Part shown: positions 1 through 12,095 of the stretch, piece after piece
Position numbering within the stretch: the stretch's first letter is position 1
Layout of the letters: each line of letters opens with the position of its first letter
Assembly: GCF_000972845.2 (NCBI RefSeq)
Contig: NC_040018.1
Span: forward strand, 9,707,157-9,771,156
Length of the DNA: 64,000 nucleotides
From: Larimichthys crocea
Taxonomy: Eukaryota; Chordata; Actinopteri; Sciaenidae
Reading direction: 5' to 3'
Notes under the pieces: generated by a model
Databases searched by the model: none
Seen by the model: the letters and a program-made list of their open reading frames with translations, nothing else
What the model was told of the DNA's origin: nothing
Translations under genes and position numbers: made by a program

Positions 1-1414
1 TGACAAACCAAAGAGAACTGGGAACAGAGTATAGGGTGAACTCAACTCTACCATGATTTTCCTAAAATAAAGTTGTGACTTGAGACTTGACCTAAAGTCA
101 TGTGAGTGGGTTGCTGGAAAATCCTCTGACTCATATGTACATGCATACACAGGATTATCTACAGTATATACTGAACAGAGAAGTTGCTCATTTAGATTTG
201 TTGAGATACATTTTAACTGATCAGCTCCAGACTTTAAGTTAGTGAACCTTAAAGCTCAGGTTGCATATTGTCTCCTACGTGGCGGACTAGTTATTCTAAG
301 TTCCTGTCTCCTCTGTAAACGAGGTTCAGAGTCAAAAGCCTTTGAACTCTAGACATATTGAGCCCTGGAGCAGAACTCCACCTCCCAGACTGTGAAGCAC
401 AAAGTTCAAATTGAGTCAATTTCCCAGACTGGGCTAATCTCATGCAGGCACCACAGAAACTCATTATTCCACATAATTTATTAAACATTTGATCAGATTT
501 CTTACATAAAAGGAAAGGAAATCATGCCCATTACACACATGGTTACATTAGACAACTCTTAACGCTTTTCATCCTCTAACCTGTTACTATCGTGGAGCAG
601 AGAGCCCAGACAGGCTAATTACCACCACAGATATGTCCCAGCTCAGCCATGGCAGCAACCCTGACACTCTTACTGAACCACAACAGTAACTAATTAGCAT
701 AGACACTACCTTTCTGATCAACACAAAGCAGTGTCTCTTGTTTCCAATGACGCACCATGAATTTAAATGAGCCAATTAGCGTATGCATTTCCCCTGGTAT
801 CGAGTTCACAGAGTCTTTGATTGAGATTCTGCTGCACAGCAATACAGCAGAAAGTTTAGCTGCCCCACGGGCCAATGCGTCCGATAGGGGTGAGCGTCTT
901 GTAACTCATACTATGGATCTATTTAAGTGTAGTTTGTAGGTTTTGATGATCAGGATGATGGTTGATTATAGTTAATTTGATAACATTAATTCACCAGCTT
1001 AAGAAGGAATCTTTTTTTAAAGAACATACATCCGTAAAATGTATTGTGTAAAATGTATATAAAATGATTTTTAGTTTTAAAGCACTCATATTAGAAAAAT
1101 CAGGATGCAGCCCAAATTATGGGAAGACATTTGTAGCTCACTCATTCTGTAGATTGCTGGGTGTTTAGGCGCACTTGGAGGACTGTAGCTGATTAGCAGC
1201 ACAATCAGCAGCTCTTTGCATTTTCTCTCCTTCATTTTCTGATGGCACATTCTGTGCTGTCCTCGCCATGAGAGAGGGCCTTGTTCACTGCTCTGAATAT
1301 TGTATACATATAATGTAGATATAATGCTTCACGCAGCAACTTTTAAACCATGGGCACAAAATGTGTGTTTTTTTTAAAATAAAAAAATGTGTATTTTTCT
1401 TTTTTCACAACCAG
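1..1414 (+). other. 3' end of the intron before the penultimate gpc5-like exon
   Basis: This is noncoding sequence that ends in a T-rich tract at about 1391-1406 and an AG at 1413-1414. I see no repeat family, RNA gene or coding homology in it. The short open frames are chance ones. It is called an intron only because it precedes a well-supported internal exon. Confidence 0.75.
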
Positions 1415-1577
1415 CTGTTGCAGGGAAAGTCCATCCCTAAACTGGGGTCTCTGGACCAGATTGAAACAGGAAGTGGAGACGCAGAGGGGCGTTACAGTGG
1501 TGACTGTGATGATGAGGACGGTTGTGGGGGTTCAGGTGGTGGCGAGAATAGGAAGAACGTCCCCAGAGTCTCCAAAT
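1415..1577 (+). CDS. gpc5: Glypican-5-like, penultimate coding exon (GAG-attachment region)
   Basis: The exon encodes about 54 residues of a glypican, a GPI-anchored heparan-sulfate proteoglycan core protein that acts at the cell surface and modulates Wnt, Hedgehog and FGF-type signals. The translation holds three Ser-Gly dipeptides with acidic or glycine surroundings (TGSGD, YSGDCDDED, CGGSGGGE). These are the expected glycosaminoglycan attachment sites, and the two cysteines in CDDEDGC are retained. The block SGDCDDEDGCGGSG matches what I remember of vertebrate GPC5 rather than GPC1, 2, 3, 4 or 6. The opening residues LLQGK also match the GPC5 segment before the attachment sites, which favours an acceptor at 1413-1414 in phase 0. 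A second in-frame AG at 1422-1423 would drop three codons. The donor is AAAT|GTAAGT at 1577/1578 and leaves one base (phase 1), which fits the exon at 52898. Which teleost paralogue this is (gpc5a, b or c) cannot be told. Confidence 0.87.
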
Positions 1578-4060
1578 GTAAGTCTCATCCTTTTGTAATT
1601 TTGTTGAACAATTAACCAATTAAACATGTGAAGACATCATTACCCAGCAGTCATTACCCGAGTCCCTGTATTTTGCCCTGAAGAGTTGGAGTTAAACGGC
1701 TGGAATCTAACACTCGAGTGGGAACGAGCGTTTAGAGTAGATTGTATAGGACTGAGAGTAATTTAAATTTAAATCTTATGTTTGGATGTATGATTGCATT
1801 TAGCATTTCTTGTACTTTGAACGTTTATTTGTGTGCCCAGGTGCTGCAGACAGAGTATTATTTCTGACAAATAAATGCATAAAAAGGAAACATAAACATA
1901 AAGATTTACTTTAAATGAATTGGATTAAATATAAGCAGAACAATCAGTTCACATCAGATCAAAAGAATGTAATGTGACTGACAAAAAAAGAGCGGTAAAT
2001 ACACCACAACACATCATAAATATGTATGTTCTCATGCTTTTAATCTTCAATGCATGAATTAAATGCTGCTTTTTACTCATTACCTTTTTAAAGTTCCAAA
2101 ATTTTTGATCAGTTAACACTATATTTTAATAAGACTTGCTCCAGTCTCCATTTTATGACAGCCATAATAATAGTCATTAAAGATAATAGTTGCTATGGGG
2201 ACATTATTGCAATCATGGCCCGTTACTTTAAAAATTATTGCTCCCCAGAGGATCAGTAACCCCGATGAATCACAGCGGTGGAGCTCTCCCCTTCCATTTG
2301 CTACCTTTCACACTCTCCTCTCTGCACATGGATTCCTCCTCTCCTCTCTCCTCGACTCTCCATCAAACATGCTAACAACCTGATTAATCACCTTTCTCAT
2401 TTCGCCTACGGCGACAGCGAGGAAGGGGGGTCATCCAAACAAGCCGTTCTATCCGTGTAAATGTTTCCTTTAGTGCTTGTCAGTCTGTCTCGAGGCTTTA
2501 GCGGCTCAGGCTGTGGGAAGTTGCTTAACAATCGCTCATGTGAGGCTGTAGGGAGTCTCTGACATTTATCACCCATTGCAGTAGAGCCGTCCTTTCCTTG
2601 TCATAGGCCAGATCAGCCTGTCTCCGTATTTATGACCCACTGTCTGTTGTGACCTCTGTCGAGCATGTACCCTGCCGTCTGACCGTCACACATGTTGGGG
2701 ATTGCCCACCTGAACGTTCTGTGAAGAGAGTTCATTTTTGAGGAAAGCATCGTTGTTTTCTTTGATTTTATTGTTGTCGTAGAATTAAATGAATTATTAC
2801 AATCTGAAAGTATACAGCAATAAACATACTAAATAAGAGTCTTACACACAATATAAAGCAGACTGCATGTACACAAACATTTACTGTAAGTACTTATCCA
2901 TTATATTTTATGAACAGTCATACTGGAGGAGAATACTGCTCTTGGATTCTAGTCTGAATGGGCCCTTACCTTAATAACAAATAAAATCAGTCCATCCAAT
3001 GTTTTTCTTCAACATAAAATTCATTTTTATCTTTATTTGCAAGCACAAATTAAAAATATAAGAGGTTTAATCCAAAACCCCTTTTCACTCTGTAGTTGTG
3101 AATAACGGTCACAGATAAACACTGTCCTCTGACTCTGTTTCATCGTTTGTGACCAACATAGACATTAAATGGTGTCTGACACAGGAAATAAACGTATTAA
3201 AACCTAATTTACAATCCTTAGCTATCTAACTATACAGTACTAGCACAAGCCTGTGTGCTAAATACGTTTTTTAGACTTCACTGTCATTAAATGGTGTTGC
3301 TGCAGCCAAGATTAAACACACTACATTTCATGGGTGAAGTATTTCTTTGGTTTCAACAGTTAATGGGCTATAATCATTATGGATCTTATACTATTGATAA
3401 CTGATAAATTTATGGCTGAGAGGAGCCGTTAAGTTAGCAAAAATATCTGTTACAGCAGTTCTTTAATAGCCTTATAATACTCCTCTAGTTCAGTCAGCCA
3501 ATTTACATGGCCTGTATTATTATGTGAATGTTGGATATGAACAGCATTGATATATGGTGTCTGACCGCCAAGCTTAACTCAGCTGGGTTCGGGGAGAGAT
3601 GATAACTTCACCCTCAGGGGAGCTGAACCTGCCAGCGTGCTTCTTCAGAAGTGTTTGCTGGATGGACAAGTAGCTTCGGAAATCTTCTCCCCCGATATCT
3701 CTCTGACGTCGGATTTGGGCGGGATTTGTTTGTGTAAATTTTCCAGAACTGACAATTCAACATTGGTCAGCTGTGCAGAGGTTAGAAAGTAAGCTGGGTT
3801 TGAACCTCTCTCTAGTTCTCTTTTTCTATTTGTTACATTTGTGTCCCTTTTCCTGCAACATTATGAATGGCTGCCAGGCGAGACTGCCTGAAAATTAGCT
3901 TTTTTTTTTTTTTTTACCATAGTTGTTTCAGTAATAAAAGCATATATATGTGTTTGCATGTCTGCACATGTCCATTAAGATTAAATGTAAACTAATGTAT
4001 GTAAACTTGGCTCAGGGAATATTTCAGAGTAGATAGCTTAAAGCCTGAATTAACCCTAAA

Positions 4061-4307
4061 TTAAAGGATGATTATGTAGAACTTAGTGCCATCTAGTGGT
4101 GTAGTTGCAGAGTGCAAACCTCTTGACGTAGAGATACAGTATGACCTTTCAACATGGTTTCTGTGGAAGAGGTGTAGACATAAAAAGGCTCATTGTAAGG
4201 TAACACAAACATATCAGTTTTTATTTTCAGGTGATTATACGGCCATGAAAACATAGTTATGCATATTATATTCCATATTCTGTAAATGTTATACACTGGA
4301 CCTTTAA
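4061..4307 (+). mobile_element. Non-autonomous repeat, family A (TTAAAGG...CCTTTAA ends)
   Basis: The copy begins TTAAAGGATG and ends ACACTGGACCTTTAA, so the ends are imperfect inverted repeats. It has the internal landmarks GCCATCTAGTGG near the start and CATGAAAACATAGTTATG near the end. The same landmarks occur at 21328-21671 in the same orientation and at 50862-51113 in reverse. It matches a repeat I remember as very common in percomorph genomes. No transposase is encoded. The superfamily is not decided; the TTAA at both ends could be part of the element or a target duplication. Confidence 0.75.
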
Positions 4308-5201
4308 CTAAGTCCCTGATCCTGTGATTTATTAGCTCTGATTTTTAGATTTAGTTAATTGTTTCCATCTATTTGCCTCTGGTTTCAGTCAGGGTTTGTT
4401 ATCTGCTTAGGTGCAGCTGTTCTTTAAATTCTAAAGCGATACTTATCAAGAAAGCAGTGGTGGTGCTCTAAGTAATAATTGCTCAAGGCCAAAAAGGAGT
4501 GTGCACTTAAAAATGGTACCCAAAGCTTGCCAGTTTGGAACCGGACAGGAAAAGAAATTTCTTCTACCTCCCCACAACTTGGTGTTGCGTCCTCAGAGCA
4601 CTTTGATAACATGTGTTAAAGAAACAGAATATTCTTTGCAAACTAATAAACTTCCACTCGTGTAATCTGTATTTGTGGTGAAGTACTTAAAGTAGTTTCC
4701 TTATCCCAGCTGCTGATTGCTTTGATTTCATGACAAGAAGATTCTTCCTCCAGAATGTAGATGATAAATCTGACCTTTCTTCCTGTGTCAGCTCTATGAG
4801 ATATACAGGCCATTGAGAGATGCAGCTGTTTCATTCAATACAATTCTTTTAAGAGGCAACTTCTCATTTGTAAATTTTTCTAAATGTGATGGTGTCAAAG
4901 GTATCTTTTCCTGTATCTAACCATCAGATTCTATTCAATAAATCCATTACTGGTTTGAAAGTGTTATCATTGGCCAGGCCATTCTTGAATTTTTTGTTTT
5001 GTTGTTGTACTAGATACATAACTGTTCCAGTCGTATTTGTTAAATTTCCATTTCTTTCCACTTTGCTGCATAAACAGTCATTCGTTTAATTAAAGCAGCA
5101 TAACCGTACTGATTACAAGCCAGTCCCCCATGTATTTTGGTTGATTTAATCATTTTAAGTTTTATACATGTACAAATAAATTTAAGAACTTTGTATTAGA
5201 T

Positions 5202-5220
5202 TTGTTGTTGTTGTTGTTGT
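5202..5220. repeat. (TTG)6 microsatellite
   Basis: Six tandem TTG units followed by a T run, in otherwise ordinary AT-rich intron sequence. Confidence 0.9.
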
Positions 5221-5771
5221 TTTTATAATTAAATAAGCAAATACAAAATGAATCCTGGTAAAATATTTGTTTTGGTAATCTCAGTCTCAAAAATCTTTCC
5301 ATTTTATTGATAGCTTAATGGTAAACTCTAAATATTTTAGTTTATTTGTGACCTATTTTGACCCAGTTTAAGATTAGATTTAGATTTAAGTAGCATGCAA
5401 ACTACCATTTCATTTGATTTACCCATATTTAGTTTGTGGATACTATATTATATACGATATTTTTTCACATCTCCATGACCACCTTCCGTGATTGTTGTAT
5501 ATCAGTTAGATAGACGTTGCTAATTTGTGCTCTTGTGTCCCAAAATCGGTCCAAATGGTTCCGTTGCCGAGATAAAAATCGGAGAAGAGAGGGTTTGCAT
5601 ACTGCGTTCCCCCGACAGAGACAGAAGGGATCTGAAATTATATAATTTACTTGTATCACGCTTTTTAAAATACGCATCACGTATAACGCGTTTTGTCAGT
5701 CTCGCGTTAGAGTATCATTTGTAGTTTTGTCTTTGAAGATTTGTTTATTATATTCAAGGTTCTTCAGATGT

Positions 5772-5841
5772 TATCCCCCAGAGTTCTATTAGGACGAACA
5801 CCACGAGTCAACTTTTATTCCTAATAGAACTCTGGGGGATA
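5772..5841. repeat. Perfect 23-bp inverted repeat with a 24-nt loop
   Basis: The left arm at 5772-5794 starts TATCCCCCAGAG and the right arm at 5819-5841 ends CTCTGGGGGATA. All 23 positions are complementary, around a 24-nt spacer (5795-5818). The arms keep a C5/G5 run inside AT-rich DNA. It could be a minimal foldback element, a recent inverted duplication or a transcribed hairpin. It lies in the gene's sense-strand intron, so any pre-mRNA would contain it. No family is recognised. Confidence 0.9.
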
Positions 5842-8066
5842 CATTTATATTAAGAGTGTTTCAACTTATCCGTAAATCCTTCACTTCCTGGGAATTCATC
5901 CTTTTTTTTTTTGATAGCACAGTTCTGACTCAGTTATTGGTATAATTAGTTTTTAGATCATTTTTGTATTTTTGAAAATATTCTCGTCTTTGTGGAATAC
6001 ACAATTTTTGGTAATACATATTTTTTTTATTAATATATTAGCAGTTCTGTGTTTCATTTTAATATACTAGCTTTGTTATTCTGTCTTCATAATGTCTGAC
6101 ATGCTGATATTTACCTGACTGTTGGTCCTCTGTCACAGTCTGCTTAGCAAAGGTGATTGTGCTGTTTGTTCCACCTTGACGTCCTGTTCTTTTTTTTATT
6201 TATTTCATCTCTTTCATCAAATATTTGTTTGTCTGATCTCTTGTAATGTTCTTCTTGAGGTCTTTTCAGTTTATTTCTTTTCTTTTTCTTTTCTATTTGG
6301 TTTGTATCTTCCCTCTAATGACTGCTTTGGCTCCTTAAAAAACCACAGCCAGCTTTTGGTGCCAGCTTTGTAGCGTGGCAGCTAGAGTAGTTAATCATCA
6401 GATAATACTACAGTGCTACATACAGGCTAACCTCACTCACACTGATTGTCGTGGCACATGTAGTCCTAATAAATTAATTTGATGTTTGGTCTATGGGATT
6501 TAATTTCCACTGAGCCTTAAAACTTCTTCACTTCTGCATTTGTTTCAGTTCATTTAGGTTAACAAATAGACCTTTAACAAATAAACACTTTAGACATGAG
6601 GGTTATCTTTCATTTTCCTTCACAGTCCGAAGCTCCTCGTCTGTAGCATGCAACATTTATGCCTGAGGCTGCTGTGTCAAGAAGAATGACATCATCAATC
6701 ATATCTTCACTTTCACCCAGGTAGCAAAGCCCTCTAGCGGCCATTGTAGAACAATGGAGGAAGTCAACGTGACAATATAATATAGAAACAAAGTCCTTGT
6801 GATTAGTGCCCAATAGAGACCACTGTTTACCACTTTATTTTTCCATAACCCTGCGCCCATCGTAACCAGCTGATAAAGGTCCTCTAATATCAACGTAGTC
6901 ACACAATGCTGCTCCTAAACAAACCTGAACCACAGCGTTGTCAGATTGTAAAATTGATTTACTTTTGAACAGTGATTTGTAACAGATTCAGAGGAGACTG
7001 ACAGACAGGGGCGTCACTTCCATGTGTCATTCTAGAGGGCATGAACTATGTATGTTGTAGTAATCTGTAATATTTGTTGGCAAGGTCAAATTTGATAAGA
7101 CGTGCCTTCTTGAGAATGGCAACCAATCAAAAATGACAAATGACAACCTGTGACCACAACATAGATGTCAAACTTCCTTTGATTCAGTGTAGATTCAAGA
7201 CAACATGCTTTGTATTTGGGTCAATTCATAAAGAAAGTACTATAATCACAGTTTTGCTACATTGTAAGTAAAATATTGATATTGATGGTGTATATGGGCT
7301 GATCTATATGACACATCATAATTGCTAGTAGTTCCTCCACAGGGTAACGACCTCTCCTTTATTTGAAACGTTGGGTAAGTTGCCTGATGACATCATACGC
7401 TAAATATTCATCAGACCGCTCATAGTCCAGGGAGAGCATTTGCTGTAATCATCACACTTGTTTAGATCAGACAAGCGAGAAGTGCAAATCTGCATTGGCT
7501 GGACTGAGCCGTCGGCAAATGGTTTGATAATCAATACGTTAATTAGTTCTTCATGGATGGGAAATGTAATTAATTTAGTTTTATTTGCTGAAATGCTGCT
7601 GAGAGTTTGAAAAGTTATACATCTCACTGAAGCAACAGAGTTGATAAATTAGCTACAGTGAAGGGAAAAATCACAGTGGTGGTGATACACTATTAATGAT
7701 CATGTTTCATTTCAGCCTGTGTGCAAAACTTCAAAACAGAGAGCCGAAGAGACCAAGATACAATATTAAATGAAACTCCACAGCTAGAAGAAAAGACAAC
7801 CAACAAAACCTGGTTTAAAAACAAAACAAAAACAAAGTCCATGAAGGTGAGATGAAAACTCAAGTGCTAATAACGTCAGCAAAAACAGTTGAACAGAATC
7901 TTAAATAATAAGTGTCATTGTGAAAATCACATGGAAAGTGTTGAAAAGGAAAGCGAGAAAATTACCTGATGTGGTGATTTGTTTCCCACAGTGTTCCACA
8001 GCAAAGTCTGCACCTTGTCTACTGACATTTTATCATAAGCCAGTGTGTCAAAGTAAACTGTTTTCA

Positions 8067-8099
8067 TGTCTGACAGTGATGCCATCTCACTGTCAGACA
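8067..8099. repeat. Perfect 13-bp inverted repeat, 7-nt loop
   Basis: TGTCTGACAGTGA at 8067-8079 is exactly complementary to TCACTGTCAGACA at 8087-8099. The loop is TGCCATC. No function is evident. Confidence 0.85.
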
Positions 8100-9282
8100 C
8101 TTAAACACCAATGTATGATTTAATTTGATTTCTTTTCTGCAATTATCCATAATCCATCTCCTCTCCGTCTTTGATGTTTATAAGCAGAACACGCTGACGA
8201 TAGATTGAGCGATAAGGGAATAAAATAGGAGAGGCTCAATACTGACGATACAAGCCTGATTTAAGGGATTATCCTCATTAAGCAGAATTACTGTTGTGCG
8301 AGAATGCCGTGTGTAACAAGAAGCAACAATGTGAGCAGTTTCATCCTTCAGAGAAACATCAAGGATTTTTGACTGTTTGGCAATTACAGCAGGTTAGCAT
8401 GCACTGCACTGCACTACAGAGCTACCTGACCGAGTCGCTGTCTTTGTAAAAATACACCGATGTGTGTTTTTTGTGTACGCCCAAGGAATTATTGAAGGTG
8501 CACAGTGCAAACAGAGAAAAAGATTGATTTACTTCAACCTGTTCAACATGGAGGTGAACTGACTGCTCACAGCTCATCAAGTAACACTAAAGAAAACTCA
8601 ATCCACAACGTACCGGAGAGGGACTGTATCCAAGATCCTTTGTGTATTTTCCTCCTACGCTCTGTTTTTTTTTTACACTCCAATTGCTCCAACAATCACA
8701 CACAACTGACTTCCTCTCATTAATTAAATAAGATAAGCATTTAACACTGATGAAAAGTCGCACCTCAATGTCAAAACTATTCCAAGATCACAGCGTTGTG
8801 AATTGCAGCGTGTTGCAGTAGAGCTGTGGAGCTGGTGACTGTGTTTGCCATTGTTAAACTCCTTTTATGTTCTTATTGCACAACTTCCTAACTCAGTCTA
8901 ATGAGACACCTCTACACTCATAAATAACAGCAGGAAGAGAAATATTAACTTTGATTCTCAGAACTGTTTGCTGAATAAGATGAAGCTGAATTCTAGACCT
9001 TTCCCTGCTGCAGGTCTACTTTCTAAATGAGCCTAATGAGATAATTATACACCTGGTTTAGTTCAGTTACATTAAAAACCTTGCTTAGCTCAGCTTTAAA
9101 TATAAAAATCCAGTTTTGCCATTTTAGCCATGGTGGCTTATTAAGTAGACGCATCGGTAGGATAATAACAAACTACAGCCGTGGCAGCAGCTCTGTGAGG
9201 CTGCACTCAAACGTTAAATTCTCATGTCTGCACATGGAGATGTCACGCAGGTATAATCTTGGTTTTGGTTTAGAACATTAGT

Positions 9283-9780
9283 GGGCTACACTAACATTTG
9301 CTAGGTATCACTGAGCAAAAAGTACAGCAGAGGATGATGGGAATGTCATTTATGTTCTGCAGTTATTTGTCTTGAATGTCCGTCTGATATTTTGACCGTA
9401 TGATGCTCTGAAAAGTCAGAGACATAAGGACAGCATGAAATGTTTCGACCAAATTTTGTGGCAGTAGTTGTTGAGGCATTTGTCTCAAAACCACAAATGT
9501 CAACCTGCTGGTGGCTGAAAAGGAAAAGTCATAGATTCATCCCAGTAATTAATCGCCTAGTTCAAATTTAGGTATTCTCAAACGTTTTGACCCCACATGA
9601 AAATGAATGAGATCATCAGAATCATAAGGATTGATTCTCTGGGCACCCTGGATGTCTGTACAAAATTTCCTGCCAGTCCATCCAGTAGTTGTTGAGATAT
9701 TTCAATCTGGACCAAAATGGTGGCCTGACAGGTTGGCATTGCTTTCCCTAGAGCCATGCCACTAGCATAGCTAGAAAACA
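9283..9780 (+). mobile_element. Dispersed repeat, family B (GTTGTTGAGATATTTCA type)
   Basis: The stretch contains a series of landmarks of a repeat I remember as abundant in teleosts: GATGATGGGAATGTCATT, GTCAACCTGCTGGTGGC, TGTCTGTACAAAATTTC, CCATCCAGTAGTTGTTGAG, and a 3' end CCCTAGAGCCATGCCACT. The TAGTTGTTGAG(A/G) module occurs twice inside the copy, at about 9466 and 9684. Two more copies are at 17576-17895 (same strand) and 60962-61112 (reverse). It has no coding capacity. The superfamily is not assigned. Confidence 0.72.
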
Positions 9781-10867
9781 AACATACCTACGTTTCCTGG
9801 CTGGTTACAACAGACTTGGAGAAGAAAAACAGAGGATTTTCTCACCTTCCCTTTTTCCAATGGTAAACCTTTCGTGACCTCTCAAAAAGGGCTCGCAGTG
9901 AAGAACAACTAAGAGGTTTTGTTTTTTTTCATGCTCCAACCCCAACAGGCAGCTCTGTGCCTCTTATCTGGCCTGGCGTGGTTCAGCTGCAGACACTGTG
10001 ACTGCTTGCGGCGCGAGCGTTGTACTGCAAAAAGACATCTGTCAGACACTGTGGCAGCAGGAGAGACATAAATCAATTCCTAGCAAGTAAGCACAATGAG
10101 GGGAAGGGGAGAGGCTCCTTTGCCATGACTCTTATTAATTAGTGGTGTCTCAGCAGTGGTGTTTGATGTTGTTTCAGCTTCTGCCTCGCAGGCTAGTGAT
10201 AAATGCATGTAGCTCTTGCATGTAGAACTCCTCTGCTAATGTCTAATGTCAAGTAATAATTGGCACAACAAGCATTCAACGGGGGTGTTGTTGTTGCATA
10301 TGTTCCAGATCTAAATGAGCGATCAGAGAGATAAGGAATTACATCAAAGCCCCAGGACAGGGCATATACAGTAATAGCCCTCACTGGGAACCATTTTGGG
10401 TTTTTCTAACAGACCCTGTAATACTTTACTGGCCTATTACAAAGATCTTTATCCTTATTACAGTGTGAGATCAAATTAGGTCACCTGCTGTGACTCCTGC
10501 CCTCCTCTGTGCCAGTAATAAAGGGATAACAATAATTTACAGCAGTGTCTCATGAGCTTTGAGCCTTACTGGGCAGACCCTTAGGTTGTCTATTTATCAT
10601 CTGATTAAATTAACAAACTGATCTAATTAATAACTGAGCATTTCATCAAAGACTTTAATGTCTCTTGAAGATTGCACCATTTTTTCTTTACAAATAGGGC
10701 AGTTTTATGTCAGTTGCTCAGTAAATGCTGAATATTCAATAAAATCTATTGTAAAATTAGTAAAGTAAGCAGCTCTGACCATATTTAGTTATATTGTTAT
10801 AGCTAAATGACTTGATGAGAGAAATGACTGAAAAGTATTGATGGCTGTGGTTGATGTGCAAAACGTT

Positions 10868-11265
10868 AAAACTCCATATTTAATTGAAAATAGCATAAAG
10901 ACAACTCGTCAAATGTTGAAACTAAGAAATTTTATTGTTTTGGGAAAATGATATGGCCTTTTTGAACTTGATACCAGCACCACATTTTAAAAAAGTTGAA
11001 ATAGTGGCAACAGAAGATGGAAAAGTTGTGAAATGCTAAATGAAAAATGAATGAGGTTAACTGGCAATAGGTTAGTAACATGATTGGGTATAAAAAGAGC
11101 ACCCCAGAAAGGCTGAATTAAAGATAAGGAGGGGTTCCTCAATGTTAAATCACTAAGAATCTGTGGATTTCATTGTCTACAGTTAATTAGAAGATTCAGA
11201 GAAGAAATGATGAAGACATGATTCTGTAGTGGACATCACTGCATGGGCAAACACTTGAACACTGA
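10868..11265 (+). mobile_element. Degenerate Tc1/mariner-like transposon fragment
   Basis: The order of landmarks follows the 5' part of a fish DNA element that I remember as encoding a Tc1-type transposase: an ATTGAAAATAG block, then CAAATGTTGAAACT, then AAAAAAGTTGAAATAG, then GATTGGGTATAAAAAGAGCA and CCCAGAAAGGCTGAA. About 11155-11200 aligns loosely with the N-terminal helix-turn-helix coding part but carries stops and indels. No complete transposase or clear terminal repeat remains. It is an old, inactive copy lying directly 5' of the LINE fossil at 11605. Confidence 0.55.
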
Positions 11266-11604
11266 AAACAGTGGAAACCGTTTTGAGTGAAAATTCGTTT
11301 AATAAAGCAAAAATCTTGAGCCCTAATAGTAGCCACAGTAGGTAATAATGTAGGTCCTGTTGTGAATGTGATATTAAAGAGTTGCTGTCGCTTAAACTGC
11401 TGCTGTGGCTCTTATAAAATATGTCATTAAAGCTTTAGCAGCTGATGCTTAAATCTGACTTTGGTCTGAGACTGGAACTGTAGACCTGCGTAAAAAACAT
11501 GTTTTAGTGAAAGAAATATAAAGCAAAACCAATCCTCAGTGGCTAATCGACCCAAAACCAGAACCATTGCAGTCCTCCGGAGCAGGAACCAGTCACCATT
11601 AGAA

Positions 11605-11965
11605 AAACAAATGGGTCCTGAAATGATCCACACCTACTGGTTGAAGAAACTAATAGTGCTGCATTAACACCAAGCAGCACAAATGAACCAGTTACTCCCA
11701 CCCTGCTGTCTAACACAAGGCAGGACAATATTGATCATGAAAGACACCCACTAGGGAATAGCTCTATCCAACTACCGTCCAACATTGAAACTCCTGTCAA
11801 ACATCAAAGTCTTGAAACTGAAGGGACGCGTGTGTCAATACACGATCAAAGCTCAGCAGGGGATTGGAAACGACACCAGAGGCCCAAAGCACCAGCTACT
11901 GGAAGACAGAGCTGTCACTGTATGAAGCTGAAAAAGATGAAGCCGGGCACAGTATGGAATAGACA
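11605..11965 (+). mobile_element. R2/R4-like LINE fossil, 5' piece (reverse transcriptase N-terminal part)
   Basis: One frame reads almost continuously as a non-LTR retrotransposon protein. AAQMNQLL is followed by LTQGRT (11710-11727), then SNYRP (11767-11781), then QQGIGNDTRG (from about 11857) and HQLLEDRAVT. SNYRP is the usual start of the LINE fingers region. Stop codons interrupt the frame (for example after KDTH), so it is dead. The continuation of the same protein is at 13020-13660 after about 1 kb of foreign DNA. The R2/R4-like assignment rests on my memory of the QKGIG...TRG...HQLL signature and is tentative. That it is a non-LTR reverse transcriptase is firmer. Confidence 0.75.
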
Positions 11966-12095
11966 TTGGTGGAAGACGTATTCCGATTCTTTACTTAAGT
12001 AAAGTATATTTTTATATTTTAATACCAAACTCTGTTGCAAAAATTATGTTTTTAAGTAAATTATAAAAACTTAAATTGAGTCACACAAAATAACT
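11966..12095 (+). mobile_element. End of a GGTGGAAGA-type non-autonomous element inserted in the LINE
   Basis: The sequence TTGGTGGAAGACGTATTC followed by GATTCTTTACTTAAGTAAAG resembles the terminal part of a common teleost repeat that begins GTGGTGGAAGAAGTATTC and continues with runs of AAGTAAAA. It starts exactly where LINE homology stops (about 11965). That homology resumes at about 13020, so this element is the likely cause of the split. The matching right end is not recognisable, so the full extent (perhaps to 13010) is uncertain. The stretch 12100-13010 has no assigned family. Confidence 0.55.

Noticed and set aside
7675..7860. Exon-like purine-rich segment after TTTCAG and before AAGGTGAGA
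   Set aside because: It has acceptable splice-like ends, but stops interrupt all three frames and there is no homology. A cryptic coincidence is more likely in a 51-kb intron.
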